Positions 1 through 10,800 of a stretch of DNA of 64,000 nucleotides are shown here, piece by piece. The stretch is from Curvularia sp. ZM96 (Eukaryota; Ascomycota; Dothideomycetes; Pleosporales; Pleosporaceae). Location: contig JAJGBQ010000004.1 of the NCBI GenBank assembly GCA_022457065.1, positions 1,674,001 through 1,738,000 of the forward strand, read 5' to 3'. Both the position numbers and the translations under genes were made by a program. The notes under the pieces are model-generated. The model did not search any database. It was not told where the DNA came from and saw only the letters and a program-made list of their open reading frames with translations. Each line of letters begins with the position of its first letter. Position 1 is the first letter of the stretch.

Positions 1-326
1 GGAACTGACTCCAAACATTGTAGTCCAAGTTGTGCAGGAACGATCGGTCGCGCTCCAGAGGGTAGTGCAGCAATTGCTTGGCTAACAACCGCACACGGTT
101 CTTGTCCTGGCGTTGCTAATGTGGAGACCGTGGAGCTCAGTGTATCTGTCGAGTCCACTGATGTTGTGCTGTTTTCGTTTACTGCCATGATTGTATCGAC
201 ATCGGCCTGTGTCATGACTTCGTTGATATCCAAATCGGGATACTCGGGCACTCCATACATCCATGGGTGAGGGTTTGCGGCAGAGAGGCTACAGAAAGTG
301 CCAGCCAGTAGTATCGTGGGCCGCAT
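1..326 (-). CDS. Secreted S41-family peptidase-like protein, N-terminal part (runs off the left edge)
   Basis: The frame from the ATG at 326 stays open through base 1, giving about 108 residues with the rest outside the window. It begins MRPTILLAGTFCSLSAA, a short signal peptide with a plausible cleavage after the AA pair. A Ser/Thr-rich linker follows, and then a segment containing EPCAVVSQAIAAL and VPAQLGLQCLESV. As I recall the family, this Cys...VPAxLxxxCLxSV pattern is the usual start of the mature region in fungal secreted S41-type (CPAF-like) serine peptidases. Secretion is visible from the sequence; the family call is inference from this short stretch, and the catalytic part is not in the window. 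Confidence 0.55.
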   Translation of the reverse strand, partial: MRPTILLAGTFCSLSAANPHPWMYGVPEYPDLDINEVMTQADVDTIMAVNENSTTSVDSTDTLSSTVSTLATPGQEPCAVVSQAIAALPSGARPIVPAQLGLQCLESV

Positions 327-1489
327 CTTGTCAGTAAGGATTAAGGTAAGCTTAGAATATCCAGAAGCTTAATGAGAGTAACTGGATTAGAGTCTGACGA
401 TCTGACTCTCGGAGAAAATCTTATTATTACGAGCAGAAGCGTGCCAGCACGAACAGGAGAATGAAAGAAGTGCGAAAGAAGCAAAGTCTAGTTGGACATC
501 GCGACCGCAAAGAGAGAATGAGAACGAAGCCCAGCTGAATCGTTTGGCGAAAACGAAGGAAACGAGAAGGAGAAAACTAGAGGGACATAGCGAGAACGAC
601 ATGTTGGAGCTGCTATTGTTTCAGCTGCCGTTATGCTCGGCATGCTTCGAATGCGCATCAGGAGCAACGCCAAGGAAGGTTAAACTGCACTACCTAGTGA
701 ACAGCTGCTACGCTATGACCTAGAGTAGCGACTTTGACCTGTCAGCATGGAGGTTGGAGCAAGTTATGTATCGTTAGAAGGACACGGTCTGATTAGACGA
801 TATGGCGGTTCAGGAATAGAATTTAACATTGCTGTAGAGATACTTGGGAACGACAGCTTGGCGGTTTACTTCCTGGGATGAACTGTGCACAAAGCATGGC
901 GATTGCTTGTGTCGAGGATATGTATACGGAGGGACCCGATGTTGAAACGATCTTAACGGTCTGAGACGATGTAGCTAGCCATCTCGAGCTATTTGCGACA
1001 AGACAGATTCATAGTTGCTCCGAAACCCGGATGGTCCAAGCTCCCGTGCTCTTTCTTTCCACCCGGCTTCTTTCTGGGAGATCTGCCGCTTTGGATGCAC
1101 CTGGCAGCCGATCCCGTCAGGTGGAGTTCATCATATGCCACACGCTATACTATAGCCAGGCCATCTCCCAAAGTAGCGTGACATATGCTGAAACGTCATA
1201 GTGGCGATGGCATGATATGTTTTATAAAGGTGGGTGTAGTCATGCCAGTCATCTGGGGTAGCGAGGTGAGTCAGCTTTCACGAGCGAAGGATAATACACA
1301 GCTATGCGCGAATGAGAGGATGAATGGAAGGTGCTAGCAACTGTTCTCCTAGTGCAGTCGCGTGCAGTTGGGACTGAGTGCTGGTCCTGGCTGCATGGCT
1401 TGGCAGTGGGGCTTAGACCGCCCCGGGGCGCCCCCGTTGCTGCCCAGGTGCACTCGCCACCCTTGGGCCGATTAATACTCCAACCACCG
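327..1489. other. Intergenic stretch between the S41-like gene and eIF1
   Basis: No supportable gene. It holds the divergent upstream regions of the S41-like gene (minus) and eIF1 (plus). A TATA-like tttataaa lies at 1221-1228. The short open frames here overlap one another on both strands and have no recognisable protein character. Confidence 0.5.
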
Positions 1490-1607
1490 CTGCCCTTCCT
1501 CTCCTCTTCTCTCCCATCCACACGCCTTTACTCCATCCACCCGCTCCTTCTGCGAACTGCCAAACGCTCGCCCCTTCATACACCAGCAAATCGCGCCAGT
1601 CGATTTC
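1490..1607 (+). promoter_or_regulatory. Pyrimidine-rich core promoter/5' leader of eIF1
   Basis: The sequence just upstream of the eIF1 start is dominated by C and T on the coding strand, broken by short purine patches. CT-rich tracts of this kind are typical just upstream of transcription starts in highly expressed housekeeping genes of filamentous ascomycetes. The exact start site cannot be read from sequence. Confidence 0.45.
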
Positions 1608-2104
1608 ATGACCACGGACATCCAGAATCTCAAGTCCTTCGATCCGTTCGCGGAGGTCGACGATGTTGGAGGAGAAGTAAAGTCCGCCCAGCAGAATTAC
1701 ATTCATATCCGTATTCAGCGTACGTATTATCTCTCTCCCCTGGGGATCCGCTCGTCGCCGTGCTTTCCACGGGCACGTCGGCGATGCTCATCCCTTCGCT
1801 CACCGGTCCCTGCCTGGGCCCCGCCCAACAAATCGCGCAAGGCTGACGTCAACCCATCACAGAACGCAATGGTCGCAAGACCCTAACCACGGTCCAAGGC
1901 CTACCCAAGAAGTTTGACCAGAAGAAGATTCTCAAAGTCATCAAGAAGAAGTTTGCTTGCAATGGCACCGTCGTCGCAGACACCGAGATGGGAGAGGTGA
2001 TCCAGTTGCAGGGCGATCAACGCAAGGATGTTATGGACTTCTTGACCGACAAGAAGGAGGGCCTGGGCCTTGATGCTAAAACCATCAAGGTTCACGGCTT
2101 CTAA
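1608..2104 (+). CDS. sui1: Translation initiation factor eIF1 (SUI1)
   Basis: Two exons, 1608-1719 and 1863-2104, encode 117 aa. The 143-nt intron has donor gtacgt and a gctgac branch site close to its cacag acceptor. The protein begins MTTDIQNLKSFDPFAE. Its core has NGRKTLTTVQGLP, then KKILKVIKKKFACNG and GDQRKDVMDFL, which are hallmark SUI1-fold segments. It ends IKVHGF, slightly longer than the 108-aa yeast protein. eIF1 binds the 40S subunit near the P site and enforces start-codon selection. The ATG is preceded by ttc, so -3 is a T: a weak context, in line with the known autoregulation of eIF1 genes. It is convergent with DNA ligase I. Confidence 0.95.
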
Positions 2105-2526
2105 TCGCGTGGAGTATGCCATGCACACCGCCGCTCCTCCTGCCGAGCGACCGCTTCGAGCGCTACGACAATGAAAGTCTCACGGCGGAGGGGGAGCATG
2201 CCGGCACGTCGAACGCGTGATACACACGGTTCACAGTGCTGAGATGCGGTGTAGCATAGCAAGTATCCCGCGGAGGATTCGCAGCTTCCCTGTCTTGGTT
2301 TCTTTTTGAAGAAACAAACAGGGGTGTTCGAGATTTTGCACGCTGAACTATCAGGTGCTGGCAGAATGGTGGAGGATAGTTACTGTTACTAGGGACCGAG
2401 CGAGATAGTCATCCAGTCAGGGTCAATCACAGAGTGTTTTTTCACTACAATATGCTTTCCGTACCTCTAGTGACTAACGTTGCATCAAGGGTATCCAAAA
2501 TGGTCTCATAAACACACGTATCTTTC
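2105..2526. other. Convergent 3' spacer between eIF1 and DNA ligase I
   Basis: Holds the 3' untranslated regions of two converging genes. I see no gene or repeat in it. Confidence 0.6.
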
Positions 2527-5175
2527 CTACTCCATATCCTCATCTTCAGCTTCTTTGACACCGTCATCCTTCTTCGGCGCCTTCGCCTCCTGTTTCCTAT
2601 ACAAACTCGCCAGCTCCTCCGCCTCGGTCGCCTCCTCGATACTCTTATCCTCTCTCACCCTCAAAAACCGCGGAAACCTGGTACTCAGCCCTCGTTCATC
2701 GCTCACCAACCCTATCGCGGCCGTGTACGTTGGACTAAGCGTCAAGTCGGCAAACGCTACCTCCCACACCTCTTGTGGTTCAAACCACACTGCTGGCGTC
2801 CCCGCCCCACCGTTGTACTCGACGTAGTGCGGCTTACTCGGTAACACGGTCGTCGAGTCCGGGTCGTCCGGGTCGTACTTTGCGTGGTTGGCTTTGTAGA
2901 AGGCGTCGCTGAAGCCCGACATGCATTTTGTGACTGCTTCGAGCTGTCCAGTTTCTGCGTTGCGAATAGCGAGTAGGATGGGGGACCACCATGCTGCTTT
3001 TCGGCCAGAGCCGTGGAAGGCGCCTACAGGGATCAAGTCGAGTGTCTCCGAGGTTGTGCTGTAGTCTTTCTTTACCTTGAGCCACGAGTCGAGACGTTTG
3101 TCAGGTTCGTATGTGGCGAGGAGGGCTTTGCGGCGTCCAGAGGCCTTTGGTTCGTCCTTTTCGGCGTCTGCGGACTTAGATTTTCCTTTGGATTTTGTAG
3201 CTTTTTTCTTCTTAGGGGTCGGGGGTAGCGAAGGCGTCTTTTCAAGACCTGCTTCGTCCATTTCGGCAAGGAGGTCCGGATTAGGGAGGTTATCGAGGAC
3301 CTTGACCATGATACCTTCGCATTTTATGTCTAGGGCACCTTGAAAGAACGACTGAACGGCTTCCACGTCGGCAGATGTGGCGTCCAGGCTTTTGACCCAG
3401 GTAAAGTTGTGGGGAATCTCAACAAAGAGGCTCCTGAGAAGCGACCTTCGTTCTCTAAAAGGCCGGTTGAGAAGCTCTTCGCCGTTGAGGTACATGAGGT
3501 CGAATGCAAAAAGGCACACGTCGATTGTCACTGCTCCAATGACAACATCTTTCCTTGCGCGGTTGGCTAGTGTCTGGAACGGCTTGAGGTCGCCAGTTTC
3601 TCGATCAACGGCTACGACTTCACCTTCAAGGATAAAGCTCGACACGCCTTCGCCTCGTATCTTGGGCACCAATGCCACCAAGTCGGGATACTTGTCTGTC
3701 ATGACTTCCAGATGTCGCGAAAAGACTGTGACTTTGCCTTTTGCGTCGCAATGAACCTGTGCTCTTTGCCCATCGTACTTGTATTCACAAGCAAAATCCC
3801 GCCCCTGCAGCTTGGTGAGCATCTCGCCCATGTCGCGCGTGATACTGCCCAACATGGGTCTGAGCGGAACATGAAGGGCCAATCCACAGCGCACCAGTAG
3901 CTCCTCACAAACCCCAATCTCAAGCAGGACGGGTATGAGGTCGTTGTAATTCGGCCGTCTGGCGAAGCAAGCTTTGACGATTTCCTCATTCTTGCTGTAA
4001 ATTTCCACAAGCTCCTCTTTCTTCATTTTCGCCATCTCTTTCCGGTCGCGAATGTCGAACTCGGCGCCTGGAGGCTTCGACAACATGAATGCTCGAGACA
4101 AAGCAATCAACATGGTGGTCTTGACAGCACCTATCCGCAAGTGTTGCACTAGAGTCCGTACAACGTAGCGACTTTCCTCCGCACCTCTCGCATCCTGAAC
4201 CAATCTTTCAACGATTCTTTGTTTGTTCTCAACACTGCCATTTCCCTTGCTATTTGCAATCTTAACCAACGAGTCATAAACGCTCTTGATAGTCAGAGGT
4301 TTTGGTTTACGTAGTGTGAACGACTGCTTCTTCTTTGCTTCAAATGCCACATCTCCAGCATCTCCGTGCTTACTGCTCAAAGCCTTCCAGCTCGCATTGT
4401 CTAGTCCGCACACCTTCTTCAGCGCCTTTGATATCGCAGATCCTCCGAGTCCTAGCTCGAGATCGATGTATGGTGGCGATATTGCGTTGGTAGAGAGCCA
4501 GACAGCAGGAAGTAGGCTACTTGGGTCGCTTTCGATGATTGTTCGTAGGAGGTTGACCAGCGTGTCTACAATCTTGATGCGACTGGTAGTACTGTTGATT
4601 AAGATGAAGCATCTTGTCAACAGTGCATATGTTGCGTGGCCTCCATCTACCACCCAGTGCTTCTTTAAATCGGGTATGTAATCTGCAGGGTCAAAGTCAA
4701 GCGGACTTTGATCGAAGGGTATGTTTGCGGTTATGGTGTCTTCCTCGGAGGCGGTTGATTGCAGCATGAGCGTATTCGTCTTCGGCCCAGTTACGGGTTT
4801 GGGTACTTCGTTTACAGGAGAATTTGGAATGGGTGATTCAGATTTTTTGGGATAGTCTGGGCCGTTTCTCGTTTTCGCGCTGGTAGCGGGCTTCTCTGGC
4901 TCATCATAGAGCTCGTTTGAGCTTACAGGTGCCGAATTCTGATTTCTCTCCCGAACCTCCTTGTCCCATTGTTCCTGAAGTTTGCGGGCAATCTCCTCGT
5001 CGGTCAATCCCGAGAAATCCTGCTCTGTGGACGCTGCGCCGGCGCCTATGTTCGTAGGCGCATCCTTGGGTGTCGCTTTCGCCGCTTGCTTCGCAAAGAA
5101 GTAGTCTAACCCACGCACTGGTACTGGCTGTCCTGACCCATCGTTTTTCTTTCTTCGTTTTGATGGACTGTTCAT
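2527..5175 (-). CDS. cdc9: ATP-dependent DNA ligase I (Cdc9/LIG1)
   Basis: Intronless, 882 aa from the ATG at 5175. The open frame extends 14 codons further upstream but only reaches a TTG, so 5175 is the first usable start. The order is: basic N-terminus with the possible nuclear signal PSKRRKK; a PIP-box-like VRGLDYFF at residues 20-27, with V in place of the consensus Q; a disordered region; the helical DNA-binding domain; the nucleotidyltransferase core with motif I CEYKYDGQRAQVH, whose adenylated lysine is Lys466; and the OB-fold, ending in an acidic tail. A Lys/Ser-rich insert lies in the C-terminal half. It seals Okazaki fragments and repair nicks in the nucleus. Family assignment is secure. 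Confidence 0.97.
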   Translation of the reverse strand: MNSPSKRRKKNDGSGQPVPVRGLDYFFAKQAAKATPKDAPTNIGAGAASTEQDFSGLTDEEIARKLQEQWDKEVRERNQNSAPVSSNELYDEPEKPATSAKTRNGPDYPKKSESPIPNSPVNEVPKPVTGPKTNTLMLQSTASEEDTITANIPFDQSPLDFDPADYIPDLKKHWVVDGGHATYALLTRCFILINSTTSRIKIVDTLVNLLRTIIESDPSSLLPAVWLSTNAISPPYIDLELGLGGSAISKALKKVCGLDNASWKALSSKHGDAGDVAFEAKKKQSFTLRKPKPLTIKSVYDSLVKIANSKGNGSVENKQRIVERLVQDARGAEESRYVVRTLVQHLRIGAVKTTMLIALSRAFMLSKPPGAEFDIRDRKEMAKMKKEELVEIYSKNEEIVKACFARRPNYNDLIPVLLEIGVCEELLVRCGLALHVPLRPMLGSITRDMGEMLTKLQGRDFACEYKYDGQRAQVHCDAKGKVTVFSRHLEVMTDKYPDLVALVPKIRGEGVSSFILEGEVVAVDRETGDLKPFQTLANRARKDVVIGAVTIDVCLFAFDLMYLNGEELLNRPFRERRSLLRSLFVEIPHNFTWVKSLDATSADVEAVQSFFQGALDIKCEGIMVKVLDNLPNPDLLAEMDEAGLEKTPSLPPTPKKKKATKSKGKSKSADAEKDEPKASGRRKALLATYEPDKRLDSWLKVKKDYSTTSETLDLIPVGAFHGSGRKAAWWSPILLAIRNAETGQLEAVTKCMSGFSDAFYKANHAKYDPDDPDSTTVLPSKPHYVEYNGGAGTPAVWFEPQEVWEVAFADLTLSPTYTAAIGLVSDERGLSTRFPRFLRVREDKSIEEATEAEELASLYRKQEAKAPKKDDGVKEAEDEDME

Positions 5176-5639
5176 AATGCGAATATGTACCTGCGAAGCG
5201 TGTTGTTGAATAAACAATATGATTCTATCCTGGAGGATCGTAGTACGTCATGACGCGAACGCTATGGCCATGTACTTCTCGACCTCACATGCTCACGCGT
5301 TGCTTGCACTATCTCGTCATCGCTTGAACTTCTGTGTATTGTGACACGACGCGGCCAAAAAATTCGAAGATTTCGAACGCTCTAGGACGCATTGTATGGA
5401 CTTCTCACACAATATGTAGAGTTTTTGAAAGCAAATATCCTCTCATTACGCATGCTATGGTCACGCAAAGTTCACCCACATGCCGCCCATAAAGCCACTG
5501 CCTGTTTGAACCTGATCCATATGCACTCATGCGATATCGCCGCGAGTATGCATCTTCAAGGGCAAAACCATCGCACCTGTATCTTCCCAGCGCGGTTTCT
5601 CATCCCCAACCCCTCCAGAAGACCACATCTCCCTGAGGA
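5176..5639. other. Spacer upstream of DNA ligase I
   Basis: Contains the ligase promoter and the 3' end of the next minus-strand gene. An acgcg element lies near 5294 (read on the plus strand); in yeast, CDC9 is controlled by MCB (ACGCGT) boxes, but one partial match is weak evidence. No gene is seen. Confidence 0.4.
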
Positions 5640-6519
5640 CTAATCATAGTTCAAGATGGCTCCCTCCGCCTGAGCCGTCAGGTTCTGCGGCGTCTCCATC
5701 TGAACATCATTCTTCTCGTTCTTCGCTGTCTCCTGCTGAGCCACCTGGGTCCTGTCGAGCTGTTCCTCAGCCCTACGCTTGTTTCCCCTTGGGCCCCTTG
5801 GCGCACCACCGGGAGCATTGCTCCAGGACCTGACCAAGCCAGCGGTATCGTCAAGCGGACCCTGAATCCTCCTGTCGAATGCAGCGTTCGAGAGCTCAAA
5901 CACGCCGGTCTCCGGGTTGATATAGCCTTGCTGACCTTCGAGCTGAGATCCGGCGGCGTACTTGACTATGCGCTCGTCGTCAGGCAAGCGCTCAGGCAAT
6001 GGGGGAACGGGGTAACGGGAGGGTGGCTTACAAAACAGTTTCGCTGTGTCTTGCTGGAGGCCGTCGACAAGCTGGCGTACAGCGACGACGGGATCCTGGC
6101 CGCTGACTAGGCGCAGAAACTTTGTCTGCCCGTCTTGGTTGCAGGTGAGGATGGCGCAGTACGTATTGTTCGCCTTGTAGTTGCAGATGACGACGTCTTT
6201 GGTCCCTATGTTAGTGTGTGGGGGAGGCAGTGGTAGTGATGGTGGTGATGGGATTTGGGTGGTATTGGAGGGGATGTATTACCATAAAACTTGAACCTCT
6301 CGCTGCCGTACAGCAGGCGACAGTTGCCAATGCAGAGTTCCTTTAAGGTCTTGACTCTCTCAAGCTGGGACTGTTAGTGAAGACGGAACTGACCTGGAGT
6401 GTACGTACCATCTTGGGGCTGTCAAGCCACGAAAAGTTGTTGATTTTAACTTGTGCAGTCTGAAAAACAAGATCGTGGGCGCTCATAATGTGCTCGTTGT
6501 TGTCCATGGAGGCAGACAT
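5640..6519 (-). CDS. Conserved-looking hypothetical protein (232 aa, four exons)
   Basis: I do not recognise this protein. The reading is exons 6519-6409, 6370-6283, 6205-6032 and 5965-5640, with phases consistent throughout. It starts MSASMDNNEHIMSAHDLVF. The middle has a compact globular-looking segment (KDVVICNYKANNTYCAIL, then QTKFLRLVSGQDPVVAVRQL). The C-terminal third is polar, with GGAPRGPRGNKRRAEEQ resembling a nuclear localisation signal, and it ends AILNYD. The last intron (5966-6031, 66 nt) is in phase and has no stop, so it could also be translated; donor gtaagc, branch-like cctgac and acceptor catag favour splicing. No signal peptide or membrane segment is visible. Its role is unknown. 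Confidence 0.7.
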
Positions 6520-7869
6520 GGTGTTGGCGTCGTGCTGAGGGCGAAGATGGGTATGGTGTTAGAGAGACGGTGGTTGCTTATATCCTAAAGAGAATTGTGG
6601 GCGCTGTGACGGTGAAGTCGAAGAGTGAAAGAGACTAGGTAGCTGCAAGCAATTCGAAATGAGTTATTGGCCGACTCTTAACTCTCACTTCTGTGTTGGC
6701 AACGCTATGACCCCTCTCACGTACAATAGTCCCAGAGCAAACGGCCGGAAATATTCACCCACACAATGTTGACACTGCATAAAAATGAGGCCATTATAAA
6801 TTGCATAACATTGGAACAACTACCTGTAAGAATGAGCCCCACAATGGGTCGTTTGTACTCGAAAAAAAGCCACTCACGGTTGCAACGGTTGTCCCTGTGG
6901 TCAGTGCCCCATCGCAACAAACGCAAGACAAATACCACCATACCATTGTCCTTTCATCATCTTGCCTAGCGTGGGCCCGAGTCATCTTCACCTAGTAATA
7001 ACGCATCTCGGAACAAATCAATTCTTCGCTTTGCCACTTCATAAATACATAATACTTGGTATGCTTTCACCATACCGTGAATCTCACATCATTCTTGCGC
7101 GAGTACCACGCGATGCACGAAGACAAACGGCAATACTCAAAATATGCCGAGTCCGAATGGGCCAAAACATGCACTGTATCCTGCGCGTGTGATTTCTCAA
7201 GGATATGTCAAAAAGCCTCAAACATTGAAGTGCCCAAGCAAGAACAGTGTGGAAAGTTTGTGTGTATTTCTTGTGATACATATAAGCAAGTAGTCGTGTC
7301 TCCCTCTTCTCTTCTTACACAGATACTTCTTCATTCATCCCGCTCCTCTTCATACCCCATATCATTCCCGAGCAAAGGAAAAAAAAGAAAGACAGAAACG
7401 AATATACGTCCCCCAGTCTATCATGTACAAGAAATGCCCATCATTCGCCCGAACCGCAGGGAAGAGAAAGGTTACCTCCCACACAGAGAGATTAGCCAGA
7501 TGCCAACCCAGAAACGCCTAGCCAGATGAGAAAAAGGAACACACATTTACACATACATCTTGAAATCTCGCAATGTGAAAAACTAATGTGATATTTTTCC
7601 GGTAAAAAAAAAAGAATTCAAAGGGGGGAATCACTGAGATTTAAAAAGACATACGCAGGAATTACTGCAGTACTGGAATAAAAGAAGAGAAGCCCATGTT
7701 TCGCATAACCCTTCATTTGATGTAAGCGCAGGGAGACCAGCAGGACGGTTGGAAATGAAAAGGGAAGGGTCCCTCTTGATGGAAAGATTAAACGGAGAAA
7801 GAAAAGAGACGTCAAACGAAGCGATGGAATTGAACGGGCCAGGTGGAAAGACGAGAAATCGATGTATTC
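6520..7869. other. 1.35-kb spacer between the hypothetical gene and MED14
   Basis: It contains the promoter of the 232-aa gene and the 3' region of MED14. It is relatively AT-rich with scattered A-runs. Many short frames occur on both strands, but none has protein-like composition or splice-consistent extension, so I call no gene here. Confidence 0.55.
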
Positions 7870-10800
7870 TTAATCGATCTCAATGACGTTGTTTTGGTTC
7901 TGTCCTGGTCGGCCTCTGCCTTGCTGTTGCTGCTGCATATGCGGCCGTCCGTTTGGCATGTGTTGTTGAGGTTGTCTCATATTCTGTTGCTGAGGCCGTT
8001 GGTTGAGTTGCTGATTAGGTTGCTGTTTTCGCATCTGCTGTTGCTGCCCTTGCTGTTGCTGGCGAGCTTGCTGCTGAGCTTGTTGCATCCTTGCCTGCTG
8101 TTGGTTCCCTTGCTGTACCCCATTCGTCGGTGGCATCCCTTGACCCGGGTTCTGGGATGGCTGCGCAGGCTTCTCTAACGGCGGTGGCGCAACATATCCA
8201 CCCTCCATCTTGCAACTCAGCACACATTCGTCGAGTTTCCGCAGCGCGTCAGGTATCGCATCCAGCTCCGCAACCATGCCATTACGTGTCCCGAACCACC
8301 CTTTTCCTTTACTACTGAATAGTTCCTTGAGCTTTTCTTGGAGACTGTCAAGTCGCCTGTGACCTTGGCCACGTTCGGGTGTCGGAAGCACGTTAGGATC
8401 CTTTGGACGCAGATTGTCTTCGACAAACCAAAAGACCTGGTCGTTCTTGGGTTGGAGGCGTATATCAAAGGTACAGACAGGGTTCTCGTAAGTGAGACGG
8501 TACTTGAGGATAAAGTGGACGTGTACGGCGGGATTTCGAAAATTGCCTGGTGACCGTTGCTCAATTTCGCGGAGGATTTTGAACAAGGGGCGCGTAAGAA
8601 CAAGTGTGGTACAGAAGCGGTCCAAGCCACTAGCGTCGCTAGGATCCAGGGTCATGAAGGAAGGAAGGCGGTCATTTGCAATATGTGTGAGCAGACTGAG
8701 GATTCGATGATGGGGGTTCTTGGACGACATTTCAATGGTGACTTCTTTCTCCGAGCTGAAGTTGACTGTGGCAGCATATGGTGAAGGGCCATACACGAAT
8801 TGGACTCGCTGTAGCGAGGATGACGCAAGCCGCATTTTGCGCTTCTGGAGAGTAGTTGCAAAGCTGCGAAGGCGGTTGACATCTCGTAACCGCGCGCGCA
8901 GCTCGCCGAGTATGTCGTGTCCGAAAGGTGCTGAAAGAAGGATCCTAAAGTTGCCATTGTCGGAGAACTTGAAGGTATTCTGTGGTGAAGCTGCCATGAG
9001 CTTGTGCATGTCAGCAGCGACTGATTTGACCATTTTTCCAGACGCCACGTGCCACACATGCTGGCCTCCGACTCTTAGACCTTCACATGTGATCTTGATA
9101 TTGCGTTCAAGCCATTTGTCCTGCCCTGCGCTAGACACAAGAAGGTCGGGAGTTTGCACACGCAGGATCCACCGGCGCGCAATGCGGCGCCCTTCTGCGG
9201 AGGCGGGCGTCTCTCCCAACTCTTCCTCCAAGGAGTACATCTTCTTCTCCTTCTCTAGTTGACGCGCAGTGACGCGGAAGGACAGTAGTTGTATGGCGAT
9301 TCTTTCCAAGCTTGCCAGGGTCGTGCGGTTGATTGGCAAGGAGCTTCCGTCAGGCCGGCTCATCCTGATTTGTTCTGCATGTGCGATGCTGTTGCCGGTA
9401 GAGCCAATCTCGAGGATCCACCATGATTCTCCTGAAGAGTCGATGATGGCTGCAAAAGCCCAGTTTTGCGACCATCCACGAGGCCAATAAAGGGCTGACG
9501 AGATGACATCTAGCTTGACGGCGGCCTTGACTGTTTGCGCGTTCAGAGCCTGCCTCGCAACCACTTGCCACCCGAGCTGTTGTGCATTCCTCTGAATCAA
9601 ATCAAGCAGCGTGCCGGCCAGTACTTGTGTCATGACGTGAGCCATCTGTGCTGGTTCCCTACCCATGTTGAAGGCGTTCTCAGCCCGCGCTGACAGTGCA
9701 CTTGCTGGGCGGATGATGTGATTGCCGGTGACTGGCTCCAGCGACAAGGTAATGGAAGCTGATTTTGTGCCCAAGGATGCGCTGAGTTTGCAATCCGCCG
9801 GCTCGGCTTCGGATAGTTCCGCATCTGCAACGACTCCCGACCTCAGACTCTCTGCTGTGGATTGCAGTATATCGCTAGTGTGGCGCGCAATTACAAGCTT
9901 GATGACCTTTTCCATGGAAAGATTTGTCCAATCGAACTTGAAATCTGCGTTCTTGACCTCTTTCCCTTGCCGGAACCATCGTGTGGTCAGAGAAGGGATC
10001 GGTGGTCCTCTCCACGAAGCTTTGGCATTTTGCAGTCTGTTGTTGGAGATGCCAATTTCGATCCAATTCTTCTTTCCGGGCTTGTTGGTCCAGTATTGCA
10101 CGACAAGCAGACGATGTACGGGTTCGACCTTGATGGAACCTGCCCATCCAGCACGAACAAGCGCAGCGGCTTGCGAGCGGAGAACCGAAATCTTGTGCGT
10201 CAGAACGAAGTTGTTCAAGAAGTCAAAGAGACCTGTGAGGCCTTTGTCTTTCAGTATAAAATCGGCCTGCTGTTTGAGTTGCATGAAGAAACGGCTGCCA
10301 ACGGTAATGGTGGGCGCTGGGGTGAACAACAACCGCAGATCGATGAGGAACCACTGTTCAGAGGCATCTTCAACAAAGGACATGACATCAAATTCCAGTT
10401 GGTTTTTGATGACGAACGTTACTCGTCCAGAGTGTATGCGCCAGTTTCGAAGGTGTCGAGGAAGGTTTTCGTGCACGTTCAAGCGGATGGAGAGGGAGGT
10501 GTTCATGTATCGCAGGAGCTTCAGGGCTTCTTCTGAAGAAACGGGCTTGGGGGGTATGTAGTCTAGGCTTGGCATCCATGATGCTTTTCCAGTGGATAGC
10601 ACCTGCAAGGCTGTGGCGATGTCCGGGTTGTTCTCGCGTGCAATGTTAGAGAACAGCTTGATCCTCTCTAGTTGGTCGTCAGCCGCGTCCATGTTCCGGG
10701 CCTGCGCACCGGCCCACGAGAACAAATCAATAAGCTTTGAGATATCAGATGCCGCCTTCTTTCCCCATTCGGTAAGAACCAGCAGTTTGATGAATTTGGA

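Noticed and set aside
5176..5217. N-terminal extension of DNA ligase I that might act as a mitochondrial presequence
   Set aside because: The extension begins at TTG, not ATG; the first ATG in frame is at 5175, so no alternative mitochondrial start is supported.
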